Below the pieces are notes generated by a model, which searched no databases, had not been told where the DNA came from, and saw only the letters and a list, made by a program, of their open reading frames with translations. This document shows, in pieces, positions 25,471-40,463 of a stretch of 64,000 nt of DNA. The DNA comes from Tanytarsus gracilentus. Its lineage: Eukaryota > Arthropoda > Insecta > Diptera > Chironomidae. The stretch spans positions 3,658,001 through 3,722,000 of the forward strand of contig JAXRKN010000038.1 of assembly GCA_038502055.1 (NCBI GenBank), written 5' to 3'. Made by a program: the position numbers and the translations under genes. The stretch's first letter is position 1. Each line of letters starts with the position of its first letter.

Positions 25471-27514
25471 CGTGATTGATTAAATTAATTTTCTCCTCAC
25501 CCAACGAAGCTTAAATTTAATCTGAAAGAGTTTTAAAAATCGCTTTTGCATTTAAATATTTTTATTTTTCTTCATCGTATATAGCACTTTTAGATTTTTT
25601 TCTCTTGAAAGTATAGAAAGCTAATTCATCCATTTTCCCTTTTAGTTTTTCTTCTTTACTAAAAATGATTTTTTTTCATGTAAAGTATAAATGCAATATT
25701 TAATTATTTTTTTTAAAGCATTTCTTAAATAAATTAAAAAAATTATTTTGCCGTATAAAATTTTTGTAAAGGAAATTTTAAAATGCTTTGCATAAAAAAG
25801 TTTCACAAATTTCTTTAAATTTAATTTACATATTTCATTTTTATAAATGCACCTGATTAATTTTCATTTCTCAATTTCTTTTTAAATTCACTGTAAGATT
25901 CACTTTCTTTTTAAGATTTATGACTTATGTAATTTAGTAAAATTTCTACACATTTGTCTCTCATATATAATACTTGAATAGCAATGCATTAAAAATATCA
26001 CTTCTCAATTTTTAATTCGTTCATTTTAAAGTTTTATGTTAAAAGCGATAATTCATTGATACGACTGCATTCATGTCACTTATAAGTAAGCAGCTAAAAA
26101 ATTATTTTAAGCCACTTTCTCTATTTATTTTATAAATCTTAAAATAATTTCCTTAAATGATTTTTTGAAAGAGGAAATTTGCGAAAATGCTCGATCACTA
26201 AAAAATTTATTCATGATTTTATGAAAACTACAATCTTTGGACCATTTTAATTGATCATCCACTCTATAGAATAGTTTTTTTGGGCGCAATTCGCAGATAT
26301 GATGCAGTTTCATTTTATTTTAAATATCTTCAAAAGCTTGGAAGCGTCAACTGTGAGGTTTATAAGAAACTTTTAAGTGCAAAATTATCAAGCATAATAA
26401 ATTTTTCTTATGCCCATTTTTTTCATAATTTACTCACAACTTTTTGCACTCGAGAATCAATCGTGATCATTTTATTATGAAGTGTTTTTAGGTTTTCTGT
26501 ATTATTAAAATATTTTATTATCACAGATATTATGCAGCATGTATTAATAGAGAAAAACCTTCATCACCCCCTACAAAAATATATTTTCTTCTTTTATACA
26601 TTTGAGATTTACTTCGTTTTTATTAAATTCAATTTTATTTTGAATTTTTTTCATTTTAATTTTTATATTTCTTATACACTCGTGAACTCGTCACGTTTTT
26701 ATTCATCATATTTTTTGCCTTCTTTCGAGAGTAAAAAAGAACTAATAATTTTCGTATTATGTGATTCTCGAGTGCAAGCACGTTCAATTTCATGCTCTCT
26801 ATTATACATAAATCACATGTTGACTTTCTACTGATATTTATAATTTCTAGATAATAAAAAGAAAAGATGATAAAGTTCTCCCGAGAAGCGCGTTCATATC
26901 ACACACCTTTTTTCCCTAATCACGCTTTAGCATTTAGTTTATCACAAATTGAGTTCCATTGGAAGAATTTCGGCATTCAGCATTTTTTTCATTGTGCATT
27001 TTTGTTAATCGCAAAAATAGTCATTTTCAATTGTCTTCAACTATCTATAAAGAACGACGTGTACAACATGCCTCTCGGGATTCTTTTTAATATGAATTTT
27101 TAAAAAACTCACTCACATACATGTAGAAGAAAAAAATCATCATCATTAAAAGTGGAACGTGGTGTGGAAGATTTTAAAGTTTTTATAGCAGTGTGCAAAA
27201 TTTTTTAAAGGCCTTATCTCAAGAAATATATTTTAAAGTTTAAGAGTGATCTTGGAAGCATTTTATGCTTAGAGATTGTTAATTTTAGGGACTTTTTGAT
27301 TTATAGAATTTCATTTTAAAATTAAATTTTAAACCTGATCAAACTTTTAGCGAATCCAATTCAACTTTTTAGAAAGGACCAAATTAGTAAAGTTTTTATT
27401 TATTTTTAGTCACTGGAGTGTTTTCTCTTAGAGAGAAGCGTTGGCTGAGGGTGAAGTAAGAAGAAGTTGAGATTGCTTGTCATCATCAGAAAAAAAATAT
27501 TATCCTCAATAGAT
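25471..27514. other. Gene-free AT-rich spacer
   Basis: About 2 kb between the start of the prenyltransferase alpha gene and the 3' end of the GNAT gene, both on the minus strand. The open frames at 26532-26834 and 26867-27103 are Phe/Ile/Ser-rich with no family resemblance. Apart from the promoter of the prenyltransferase gene that must lie at its left end, I see nothing specific. Confidence 0.6.
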
Positions 27515-29717
27515 TTAAATGTTTTGATTGTTAACTCCATTACATTTCGCATTACCGTTTACGTGATTGCCATTTTTTTCATGACCATTCTTTTCAATAT
27601 TCTCATTCGAATTAATATTTTCCTTTGAATATTCAAAAGGTGTGTAAACTATTCTGGCCATGTCGAAAATTTTTTCGAATCCCAATTTTTTGTACAAGCT
27701 TTGACTGGCATCGTTTTCGTGACGGATCAGAACAAATGGTTTATAGCCTCGCTTCATAACAAGGCGTGCGAGATTTTGTGCGAGGAAAATGCCATAACTA
27801 TATGAAAAATTAATCACTTGAAACAATTTTTATTTCTCATGAAATATTCCTTACCCCTTTCGGCGGTGTTCGGGTTTGGTTTGCATCGAGAACATTGCAC
27901 CGTAGTAGCTTTGGACCATCCACGCAGCCAGCTCGCCATCGGAAGTGTAAATTCCATATCCCGGAAGCTTTTCGGCGAGTGCCTTAAAAACTTCAATACT
28001 CTCAATATCACTTGCAGGATATAAGTCATGAATTGTCTCACTATCTTCATACCGCAAAGGACGCAATTCCTGAAATTTTTGCAATATTTTAAAAAATCAA
28101 TCATGCGACATGTCAAAAGCAATTTACCGCTTCATTGGACGGCAAATCTACAAGCTTTAAAATCTCAGGATTTTGTGTCAAAAAGACTTCGCCTTGAATG
28201 CGCTCAATTTGTCCAATCTCTTTGAAATAAGTCTCCAATCGATCAACAATATCAACTATAAGAAATTTATTACTTAATTATTTAAACTTCTTTAATTATT
28301 ATTTTACCGTGCGTATAGTTCAGGTACTTTGGAAGTGACCAATCAAGCAGAACATCTTCCGTTTCAAGCAGTTCAACATTGTCCAATGCATCGATGGGAC
28401 AAAAGAATCCAAAGCTCTCGTAAATGTGATTTGTAGGCGTTGCTGTGCATCCGGGAAAGTGAAGAAAGACGGGAATGTCTTCGTCAGGCCATGATTTTGA
28501 CACGTAAAAGTAAAATTGCCAAACACGATGGTTCAAGTAAGTCTTGATTGTTTGATGAAACTATTTTTGAGGGTTGGAAAAAATTAAATGTTAGCATTGG
28601 TGTCAAAATCATAGAGTTGAGTTAATTTATTGCTTCAAGACATATCGAGAGATTGCACTGGCACCAGTAATATACTGCAGAATAAAGTTTTTAGCAGCAG
28701 CAAAAAAAGAAAACGTGCCATATACTGCGAGAAAAATGAATTTTCATGCTCTAGATGTCAAGGTCGTGAAACTTGAACATGCAGTAGTCAAAATGTTGAT
28801 CATGTGTTGTTTAATTTTTTGTTTGTTTGCAGAGTTTTCCTTTTCGACCGCAGCGTTTTTCGCCACGTCACTGTGAAGGTATTTCAATTAATGGGATCAA
28901 TGCTATGCATTTTCATTGTGATAATTTTCACAATTATAAGTCAGCACGAAAGGAGAGAGTTTACACTCGAGAATGACGCTGGCGTGTATTGTGCAGCAAT
29001 AATAATAAGTTTATGACAATAAACAGCGATTGTAAAGTTTCTAACTTTCTACAACGTAATTAAATTGCACGAAACACGAAAGTTTCTCTTTCACGAAGGT
29101 GAAGCCGCGTCTGGATAATTTTAATGAAAGTCAGAAGGGGCGCGACACTTAATTTTATTAATTTAATTTTGCTTCTGGAAGCTCTTTATTGAGGTTAATT
29201 TTTTTTCACAACCCAGAGTGTTTCTTCCCTAGTATTTAATCCCAACAGCCTGGCAAAGTAAAAAATTGGCATGCATGTTCGGAGGGGATTGCTGAAGAAA
29301 ATCAATAGCAGAGAAATTTATTCAAATTACAAAGTTTTACTTTCACACTTAATATAGAAGAGCTTTTGATTCGGACATGGTTGTACTTTAACGAAAAGTT
29401 TAAGGTCATATGGAAGAAATTATAAAGCACCAAAAACTATGCTTTAACGTCGTCGTCGGCGGCTAAACAAAAGGCAAAAAAATGTGTATGCTAATTCACT
29501 TTGCTCCTTGTAGACGTCGCCATGGCGTGAATAAATAGTATTGTAATATGATTTGGTGACCTAATATGCTTCATGAGGCATGATACAGCTTGAATTTATT
29601 ATCAGTGCATCTCACCTTAATCGAGTGCGGCAAATATTTCTCCAATGTTTCTAAAATTTTCGGTAATTCGTCATCGTTAACCAATCGAAAATTTTTGCCT
29701 TCGGGTATGATTTCCAT
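27515..29717 (-). CDS. Glycine N-acyltransferase-like GNAT-fold acyltransferase
   Basis: Five exons (29717-29616, 28560-28308, 28255-28128, 28069-27855, 27797-27515) encode 326 residues. The layout is that of insect GLYAT-like proteins: an N-terminal half (LPKILETLEKYLPHSIK, then YLNHRVWQFYFYVSKSWPDE) and a C-terminal GNAT domain from about residue 165 (LRPLRYEDSETIHDLYP). The acyl-CoA pyrophosphate-binding loop is at about 229-235 (EHRRKGYG), and the domain ends with SLYKKLGFEKI. Such enzymes move an acyl group from CoA to an amine such as glycine; the substrate cannot be read from the sequence. The last 40 or so residues are an Asn/Glu-rich tail (NGHEKNGNHVNGNAKCNG) unlike the enzyme core. 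Intron 1 is about 1.06 kb, much longer than the others. No N-terminal targeting signal is evident. Confidence 0.85.
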
Positions 29718-30221
29718 TTCTAGTAAACGATATAGTAACAATTTTTAAATTTCTAAGAAAATGCTCTTAAAGTCATTTAGAATAAATAAACATCAATCTC
29801 GTAAAATATCGTCTGAGAATTTAAAGCGATTAAAACAGTAATTTGAAACTTGAGACGAAATGAATTTGCGTTTAGTGAACATGTGTCATGTGTACACACG
29901 AGTAGTCAATATCATGCAGATTTTATCATCAGAAAAATTTTCATGTTATAATCGTCAGACATGTACATTTTTGGAAATAAAAATCATGTCTCTATCTCAT
30001 GTCGAATATATGTAAAATGACAAATGGATATCTCGTGTTTATAGATCGTTTTCTAAAAATATTGAAAGATCAAGTTTTTTCTTTGATGGACGCAAAAACT
30101 CTTGGGAAATTTTCTAATGAACACTCACCACTTTTTTCCGTCACAAAAATATTTAAATTTTTTTTGAGGTTCCGGCAGCTTTTCAAACACTCTCAAAATC
30201 AATTCAATCCTTGCAGTAAAT

Positions 30222-30268
30222 AAGGGTTGCTACGGCCTCCGCTTAGATTTTTGGAGGCCGCTACCCTT
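30222..30268. repeat. Strong GC-rich hairpin
   Basis: The left arm AAGGGTTGCTACGGCCTCC (30222-30240) pairs with the right arm GGAGGCCGCTACCCTT (30253-30268). The inner stem CGGCCTCC/GGAGGCCG is perfect, and an outer AAGGGT/ACCCTT stem lies beyond a small bulge; the loop is about 12 bases. At about 47 nt it is short for an animal pre-miRNA. It stands out sharply from the AT-rich context. Confidence 0.65.
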
Positions 30269-31914
30269 GAGAATTTTAAAACTTTTTAAATGGAGATCGA
30301 AAAATTTATCTTTTACTTTCAAATCAACGACACACTTTGTCACTTGAGGAGTTTAAAAAGGACACACTAAAAATTTTGATTAAAACTGATTTAAGGAAAT
30401 CGCATCATGCACTTCAATTACGCATTTAGAAAATAATTTTCAACGATGAAATAACGAAACACTTTAAATGGCCAAATTTCTGCACCACTTTCAGCGAGGC
30501 AGTTGTTCTTTTTCTTTCCGTCTACGTCCTATTTGCCTTTTTAGTATTCTCTTTTTTTGCTCGTACAGTCTTGCCTCAAACTAAGGAATGAGTTGTTATT
30601 TATTTCTTAATCCTTCGCCTTCACTTTCTCTTTTTCTTTTTATTCTATTTTTTTCGGAAATGACTGGAATTGCACAAAAATTTTTTAGGAGTGTGGGGTG
30701 TGGTGGCACACTGCAGAGCTTTTTCTGGTTTAAATGACGTTAATTTCTACTTGATTTTAAATTTTCCGAGAGATTTCGAGAAGAAAATTCTACAATAATA
30801 ATTTTAATTCTGCTAACTTTCTTCAAAACTCCTCTTAAATTTGTTGGAAGAAAACTGAATTGGTAAATAATTTTAACTGCCTCAACTTTTCTTCTCTTCA
30901 CTCCGGTGACTGCCAAAAAACTGAATGCTCTCGAAAAATAATTCTAAACTTTCTACTCGAAGCATGACTCAACTTGTTTATTCTCGCGTATTTCAGCATA
31001 TATCCACATGATTTTCTCCAACAATGTACGATTGTGTAAGTGTGCGAGAGAATTGTGTGAATCCTGCGAGCAAAAAATTTCAATGTATTGGAGACATCCT
31101 TGCAGTTCTCTCTTTATTTTCTCTCATGTTAACATTTTTTTTTATATATAGAATCAGGATATATAAAAAACCGTATGTTGTGCATGAAATTTATTTTTTC
31201 ACAAATTTTATGTTTTAACAAAAATTTAAAAAAATGTTAAATACACGTGTTTGAAGGATCATATGGAAAATGCTTTTCTTTCATGAAATCAAGTCATCAA
31301 TAAAAAAAATTATTGCCGCATAAATGGCTTGACCGACCGTTAAGTAAAGATTTCAAAGACAGAAGACGTAGTTTACGATTATTTTGGAGCTTGCGCGATT
31401 GGAAAAGGATTTATAGATTTGAATTTTATTGCGTTCAACGCACATGGTATTTTTATTTCAATCAAAAAGAAGAAGAAAAAATTTCTGATTTATTTAATGA
31501 CCTAATTATTTACTTTTAATGATGTAAATTTTTTTTGCGCAGTAAATTTATCTAAATATAAAGTTGTTTAAGCCCACTTAGAAATATTTCTTTAAAAATT
31601 GCTTTTTGTAAATTGTTTAATAAAATGATAACTGTGATTGATTATGATTTCATTTTTTTATTCCTTAAAGGTTTTATTTCTTAAATTCCTTTAAATTTTT
31701 AATATTTCGTACACGTGTCCAAATAAATGCAGTTTAATGTTTTTTCAACAATGCACATTTCTCTTTTATATTATTCATCAAAATTCTGTTATTTCTCCTT
31801 AGTTTGCAAAACAAATAATTCGAAAGGTCAAGCACGTGTATTTTAAATCCTTCGTTATCGGAAAAAGTGAGCTTTTGCTGCATCTCATAAAATACTTTAA
31901 AAGCTTTCGTAAAA

Positions 31915-31975
31915 AGAAGAGAGTGAGAGAGAGAGTAATGCGGCGAAATAATTGAGCGAGAAAGAGAGAAAAAAT
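31915..31975. promoter_or_regulatory. GAGA-rich putative promoter-proximal element of the TMEM230 homologue
   Basis: Clustered GAGAG motifs (AGAGAGTGAGAGAGAGAGAG and further GAGA copies) lie about 90-145 bp upstream of the ATG at 32062. Such clusters are typical binding sites for GAGA factor at dipteran promoters, but similar tracts occur throughout this window, so the assignment is weak. Confidence 0.3.
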
Positions 31976-32061
31976 TCTTATAAACATAAACAGACTGTAG
32001 TCACACTTTTTAGTTTTGTATTAGTAGTCTTATCGCAATAAGCGTCGAAAAATAATTAATT

Positions 32062-32485
32062 ATGCGTCGATCCGGCTACAATCAAATTCCGGAAGGAGGA
32101 GACGGGCGTACGGAGGTTGATGGGGTGCATGAAGACTTGGAGGAAGCCAAATTTATCGACACACGACCACAAGAAAAGCCTTATAAAACTTTACTCTTGG
32201 TATTTTTCCTCTTCTTCATGGGCTTGGTGAGTAAATTTAATCAGAAATAATGGAAGTGAAGCCTTAAAAATATTTTTTTATCTGTCTTAATTAAAGTCAA
32301 CACTGACAATCTCGACGTTAATTATGTTTGGTCATATTCATGATTCATATGCCGATCGAATGGTTCCACTGATGATTTTGGGACTCCTCATGTTCATACC
32401 AGGAGCTTACTATACGTGGATCGTTTACCTCATCGCTAGAGGCCGACCTGGATATTCTTACGATATGATCCCATCGTGCTCGTGA
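32062..32485 (+). CDS. TMEM230: TMEM230 homologue, two-pass endomembrane/vesicle protein
   Basis: Two exons (32062-32226, 32297-32485; phase 0 junction) encode 117 residues, close to the 120 of the short human TMEM230 isoform. A polar N-terminal segment (1-42) is followed by a first membrane helix at about 43-66 (LLLVFFLFFMGLSTLTISTL) and a second at about 78-101 (VPLMILGLLMFIPGAYYTWI). The loop ADRMVPLMILGLLMFIPGAYY and the C-terminal GRPGYSYDMIP match the family signature (ADRAVPVLIIG, FLPGFY, GYRGYSYDDIP). TMEM230 is linked to secretory and synaptic vesicle traffic in the endolysosomal system. The final Ser-Cys-Ser replaces the acidic human tail. AATAAA follows at 32617. Confidence 0.9.
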
Positions 32486-32616
32486 TAGCTAGTATCATTC
32501 TCAAATACTTAACACTCTAATAATAATCGAATGACATAGATGAAAAAATTTCCTTAATGATGAAATAGAAAAAATTTACTAGTAGAAATTTAAATTACGT
32601 GAAATTAATTCTATTT

Positions 32617-32622
32617 AATAAA
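32617..32622 (+). promoter_or_regulatory. Polyadenylation signal of the TMEM230 homologue
   Basis: AATAAA lies 132 bases past the stop codon at 32485. The remaining spacer to 33315 is AT-rich with no recognised feature. Confidence 0.5.
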
Positions 32623-33315
32623 AGAAAATTTTTTATGTTTATAAAATTTCTATTTATTTCTCTCAAATAATTGCAAATATTTTATTCTGCCGACCATTAA
32701 TAAAATTAACTTTTTGGGGGAAAATGTGAACTTAACATATTATGTTGTGAATTTTTATGAACAACCATAAAACACCATAAAAATTAATTACGTTGCAATT
32801 TTGATTTAAATTAAAAATTTATTTGTGTTAATTTTAGATCCTATTAAAAAAGTGCTCTCTACATCATGTGTGTGTATAAACAATTCTTTCATTTGGAAAT
32901 GTGGTGATTCTTTTATGATAATATCAGAATTACTTTTAAATATGAGTGTATAAAAGTGACATCCAATTATTTTACTTTACTAATTTTTTCCTTCAATCGA
33001 TATCTGAATTCTGAGGTCAATGGAATGTCTTCATTCTTTTCTTGTATACTGTCATTTAACTTTTTCTTTCCTTCAAAGGTTTTATTGCATATGGTTATGG
33101 AAGAAATGTATAAAGAGGGAATTACTATATGTAGGAAGTTGATGTTCACGAGAAGAAAAAATTATTTTTTTAAAAAGAAGAAGAGCTTAGAAATTGCATC
33201 GTTGTCATCACATGGGTGTGTAGTTTTATATTTTTTTCGTATATAAATATCGATCCACAGGTAGTAAGTACAAGGGAAGAATAGAAAGAAAAAATATTTG
33301 AAAACACGTTGAATT

Positions 33316-36211
33316 TTACATGTGGATTGAGGCTGCAGTATATCGGGCATTATATCCTCGGCGCCAGGACCAATTATTCGGACGATACTGAATCAAAAGT
33401 TGTCCACTGCTCGTGTGTGGATGTGTATATGCATAGAATACCCAGCAGACTGATACAAAAACTAGAGCCAAGATCGAGCTTAGAATGGTTAAAAATCCCG
33501 TTCCTGATTTCTCGCTCTCCTGCTTCACGTGCGTAGCATGACGTTGATTGCTATCATTGTTGGTCTTTGACTTTACTGTAGATTCTTCATTATTATTAAT
33601 AATATTTGGTGTTGTGGGAAAAACATCTGCTCGTGGACAGAATTTTGCTTCCGACAAATGCTGCTTCTCGCAATCTATAAGAAATTTTCACTCAATTAAA
33701 AAAATGCAATTAAAAACTCAAATTAAACTTACTATGGTTCGTCCATTCTTGTCGCTTTCTATCGACGCCCGTCGAACATCTGTTGAGCGAAGGACACCAA
33801 TTGCATTTGAATGAAATTGCATTTTTCAGACACGATTGACAATCGGTGAATGTAAGACACGTTGGTAAGGGTTTAAGTTTTATCGTTGTGAAATTTTTAA
33901 TTTCCATGCCGGGAAAATTTACTCGATGATATTCGAAAATGGTTTTGCGTGTCGCATGAATCACGGTCTTATCGACAATATAGGCATCACTAACTCCAAC
34001 TTTCACGGGATGCATGGAGTCTTCTATTTGAGTTATTGGGATGGGTATGAAATAATAGGCAAACACAATGTCACCATCGGCATAAAGTGACGCACTAAAT
34101 GTGAAAGGTCCACTTTCTGGCTTATTTTGAAGATGCACCCGCTCCCAGTAGACGTGAAAAGAATTGTTGTCTTCGCAATATTTGACGTATGAGTCATTGG
34201 ATATAGACGGATCAAAATTAGCCATGAGCGGGGAAATGTACTGCGTTGCGGCCAGCCAACTGTGAATGTAATCGCCTAACGAAAAAAAAGAGAATTTTTC
34301 ATGATTAAATCGCACCACGTGATGTGTGACATTTCTCATTTACCAGCATACAAAAATCCTCCCGTAGCAATTGTGATATTATTAACAAGATGACCATAGA
34401 ATAGAAATTCGAAGGGTAACTTGACGGTCATTGCACGTCGATGAGATGTCGATAGAATTTTGTTGATCGTAAGATTTGCACAGTGCGCGTATATTGACTC
34501 GCGATGGAGATTCGTAAAGTTTTCATTTTGAACTATTGTGCTATTATAGTATTCATGTGTCTCCTCAACGATCTTTGTGATGTTATTATCAACTAAAGTT
34601 TTATTTCTTTCGTCATCGGTAATGTCAACGTCGGACCTGCGCATGATAAAAGATTAAATATTTATTTTTGTGCTTTTAAAAAATTCATTTCACTCACCAT
34701 AAGATTTCTGGTCCATTCTCGGCACTCGCTGAGAAGTTCGTTGTCTTGTTTGTAATTCTTATTTCAGGAGCCAGCGATGGCACAACGGTCGATACAACTG
34801 CAGGTACTTTCGTTATATTTCCTGGTGATATTTCTGTCGTCGTAGCGACTTGCTGATTTATACTATTGCCCTCATTTTTCTTTACCGGCGCGACTGTCTT
34901 TTCATTTATTGTTGACTCGGAATTTACAACTTAAGAAAAAGTAAGATTTTCAAATGGTTAGTGACTCGTATAAATTTTTGGAAGTGTGTGCACACATAAG
35001 AGAGTCATTACATCATAATGCGCATGAAAGAGAAAACTGCAACTTAATTAGATTTGCTTTCATTAGCAGCATGTTAGGTGGAGACGTGAGCGAGCAGAGA
35101 GGAAAAAATTAAAGGTTTTCGTCATAGCACATAGCAAAGTGTTCGTCATATTCAAGCGTAACAGTTTGATAAATGCGTCAAATAATATATTTAATGAAGT
35201 CATTTAAAATCAAAATTTTAAATTTCGTTCTATAAAAATTTTGTTGATTGGAATAGACAAAAAAATCTGCAAAGATGAAAATGATCCAAGAAAATGAGTC
35301 AGATCGTCGCAAACGCTATAACGGTAAATTAAATGTTGCGAACACAAAACAATCACTCTGAACTGAAGTGAGTAAGAAGAAATAAATTGACAAACAAAAA
35401 AACATGCGGGAGTGCTCAAAGAAGAGATTTTTGTGTGTTCTTAAATGTCGTCTTTTTTAATTATCATCGACAAAAGCCGCAAATGCATCAACAAGAAAAA
35501 AAAAGATTCCCATTAATGAGCTGGCAAAACCAGTTGAGCGTTTGCGGTGTGAAAGAATCCACAAAACGATATCATATTTTTCCTTGGTATGCTCAAATTT
35601 CAAGCAAGGCACACAAATTATTTTATTTAAATTGAAAATTTTTTTTCGCATAATCTTTAATGACATTCTAGTTTTAAAACTTATCATTTTAAAGCGTTAA
35701 TTAAACATTTTGTGAAAATCGAAGTGATAAGAATTATTAAATGTGCTTCATGAGTCAGGGACACTTCATAAGTCGCACGTTATTTTTTCTATTAAATATT
35801 AACCTCCTTGCATATGTTATCGATCTTCTTCCGCAAATTGATTTACGTATAATTGCATAAATCAATAAGTTTATTTTTTTCTCTATTTAAATGTCATTGA
35901 CAGATGATCATTGACATCGTCATTCGAACTCCTTAAGATATTTGGAACAAATTTTAAATAATATAATTTTTAAGGCCGTGGAATTTAAAGAAATTGGCCT
36001 CGCACAATTTTCTTGCTCCACGGATATAATTTTTTGTGAAAGCATTGATTTTCTAACGAAAATATAATTTAGAACTGTACCCTAAGCACGACCATTTCTG
36101 ACTCTCTTCTTTCTTTGCGTTCGCACCTGAGTCAAACTTACCATTTTCTAATACACTTAAACAGTAAAATATAACTAAAAATTTTAAACATTTATCTATC
36201 GTCCCCGACAT
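33316..36211 (-). CDS. PLXDC: Plexin-domain-containing (PLXDC/TEM7-type) single-pass membrane protein
   Basis: Five exons (36211-36142, 34929-34698, 34636-34344, 34275-33733, 33674-33316) encode 498 residues; human PLXDC2 has about 530. Exon 1 is almost entirely a signal peptide with hydrophobic core LKFLVIFYCLSVL. A Thr/Ser/Asn-rich extracellular stretch with many N-glycosylation sequons follows. Next comes the family-specific module (LPFEFLFYGHLVNNITIATG, then SWLAATQYISPLMANFDPS). A cysteine-rich PSI (plexin-semaphorin-integrin) domain starts at about 338 (CLTFTDCQSCL, KCNWCPSLNRCS). A transmembrane helix lies at about 440-461, followed by a short cytosolic tail (LIQYRPNNWSWRRGY) resembling the PLXDC tail. 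Vertebrate members are reported cell-surface PEDF receptors and bind extracellular matrix; the insect role is not evident here. Intron 1 is 1.2 kb. Confidence 0.88.
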
Positions 36212-36848
36212 ATTTTAACGTGAACTTTCATCAAAACCCGAGACTTTTGATCGTGGTGATAGACTTTAGATGGTAAATTTCAATAAATCTTTCGATATGC
36301 GATATAAAAAAACTAGCGATGTTAATAAAACATTTTCAATCTACGACTATAAAAATAAGACTGTGGATGGTTGGGAGCATACGAGCGCAGGGGGATCACA
36401 CATAAACCGAGCGGCAACATAAACTCTGTTCTAAAAATGTTGAAGCAAAAAATGTATTTTTCTTTCTCACTTTTTATTTTGCCTCTTTACAAAAATATAT
36501 GTTTTGTTAAACAAAAAAAATCTCATAATTTTTAGTTTCACAATTCAAATATATTAGATTTATGCGAGAAAAAAAAACAATTGGGAAATATTTATTTGTT
36601 TAATTCCCATTCGATAACAATTTCGTGTCTTATAACTTAATTTTTTAGTCCAATTTTTTAATTTGTTCTAGAGGATTCGCGGATGAAAATAAAAATCGTA
36701 AATGCTTAAATTAATTTTCAAAGTCTATAACGAGCTGTTTTTGATCGAATTGAATCTCATATAATATCATCACCATCATCATGCTACCAATTGTCTTTTT
36801 AGCCTTAGAGTTATTTATCATGGTACTTTCTTTTCTTCGATGACACTT
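36212..36848. other. Spacer between the PLXDC gene and the PFKFB gene
   Basis: This 637 bp lies upstream of the PLXDC start and downstream of the PFKFB stop, both on the minus strand. It should hold the PLXDC promoter and the PFKFB 3' UTR. I see no clear AATAAA directly after the PFKFB stop. A GC-rich patch near 36365-36420 may mark the PLXDC promoter. Confidence 0.4.
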
Positions 36849-39530
<2,682 letters not shown>

Positions 39531-40463
39531 GATAATAATAAAAAGTGTTCACTTGTCGCACTCGTGTACTGATAAATTTCCTTTTTATAATATCACTTTA
39601 ATCGGAACTAAACAGATAGATAGCTGCTTGCTGCTGCGTGTGTTTCTCTTCTTTTTTCACTCTCACAATTGCTTTTTTTTAATAAAAAAAAATTATAGCA
39701 CACACAAATTTATTTATTTTTTTTGGCTACGAACTATTTTTTTATTTTCTCACTCACTCTCTTCCTTTTCCCTCGAAAATATTAAATTGTATGTATATAG
39801 AGCACCTTAGTATTGACAATTCAGCATTTTTATAAAATGCATTATTTTTTTTCTCTTAAAGTTGTGAAATTAGAAAACTTTCTTGCACGCTCTTTTTGTT
39901 GGTTCGATAAATTTTATGCAATAGAATTTTCTTAATTGCGTTTTTTAGGCTGCTTTTAGAACTATCTACTTGATTATTTACATTTAGGTGTTAGCTTGCT
40001 GATCGTTTCACTGACAATGAATTGAGAAATGAGATTTTGGGAGTTGGGAAAAATTTTTAATGAAATTTTTTCCTCTCATTTCCTCTCGCAAAAAAATTCT
40101 TATCAAATTTGGTCGGACATTCGATGACGTCGTGTAAATTTTACAATAAACAAATTTATTATTTTTTAAATTTTTAACTTTGTTAATTTGAAAAGTGAAA
40201 AATTAGAAATTAAAATTTCATTGATTTAATTTAAATTTTCTTTTAGTCAATCGATTTTCAAATTTCCCGCATATTTTTAACATCTCTCTTTGAAAAAAGA
40301 GAGCGAGAGCGAAAGAAAAGAGAGAGAACTTTTTGTTTATTTTTTCGCAATCAAAAAACAAATTTAACTCAGATAACAAATTATCTTATCAAATAATTTC
40401 GCTTTTAAGGGCAGAAGTAAAGTTCCTTCGAGTGATCAAGGAGTGTCGTCAAGTTCTTAAATC
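39531..40463. promoter_or_regulatory. Divergent promoter region between PFKFB and sideroflexin-2
   Basis: About 930 bp between two divergently oriented start codons. It includes a GAGA-rich run at about 40288-40328 (AGAGAGCGAGAGCGAAAG and neighbours), about 140-180 bp before the sideroflexin ATG and a plausible promoter-proximal site. I identify no TATA box with confidence. Confidence 0.35.

Larger units (their letters stand above)
29718..32061. other. Divergent intergenic region between the GNAT gene and the TMEM230 homologue
   Basis: About 2.3 kb with no credible exon. It should contain both promoters. It holds the GC-rich hairpin at 30222-30268 and a GA-rich stretch near 31915-31975, each listed separately. 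The remainder is AT-rich and low complexity. Confidence 0.55.

Noticed and set aside
30222..30268. microRNA precursor
   Set aside because: The hairpin is too short for a canonical Drosha/Dicer substrate; kept only as a structural observation.
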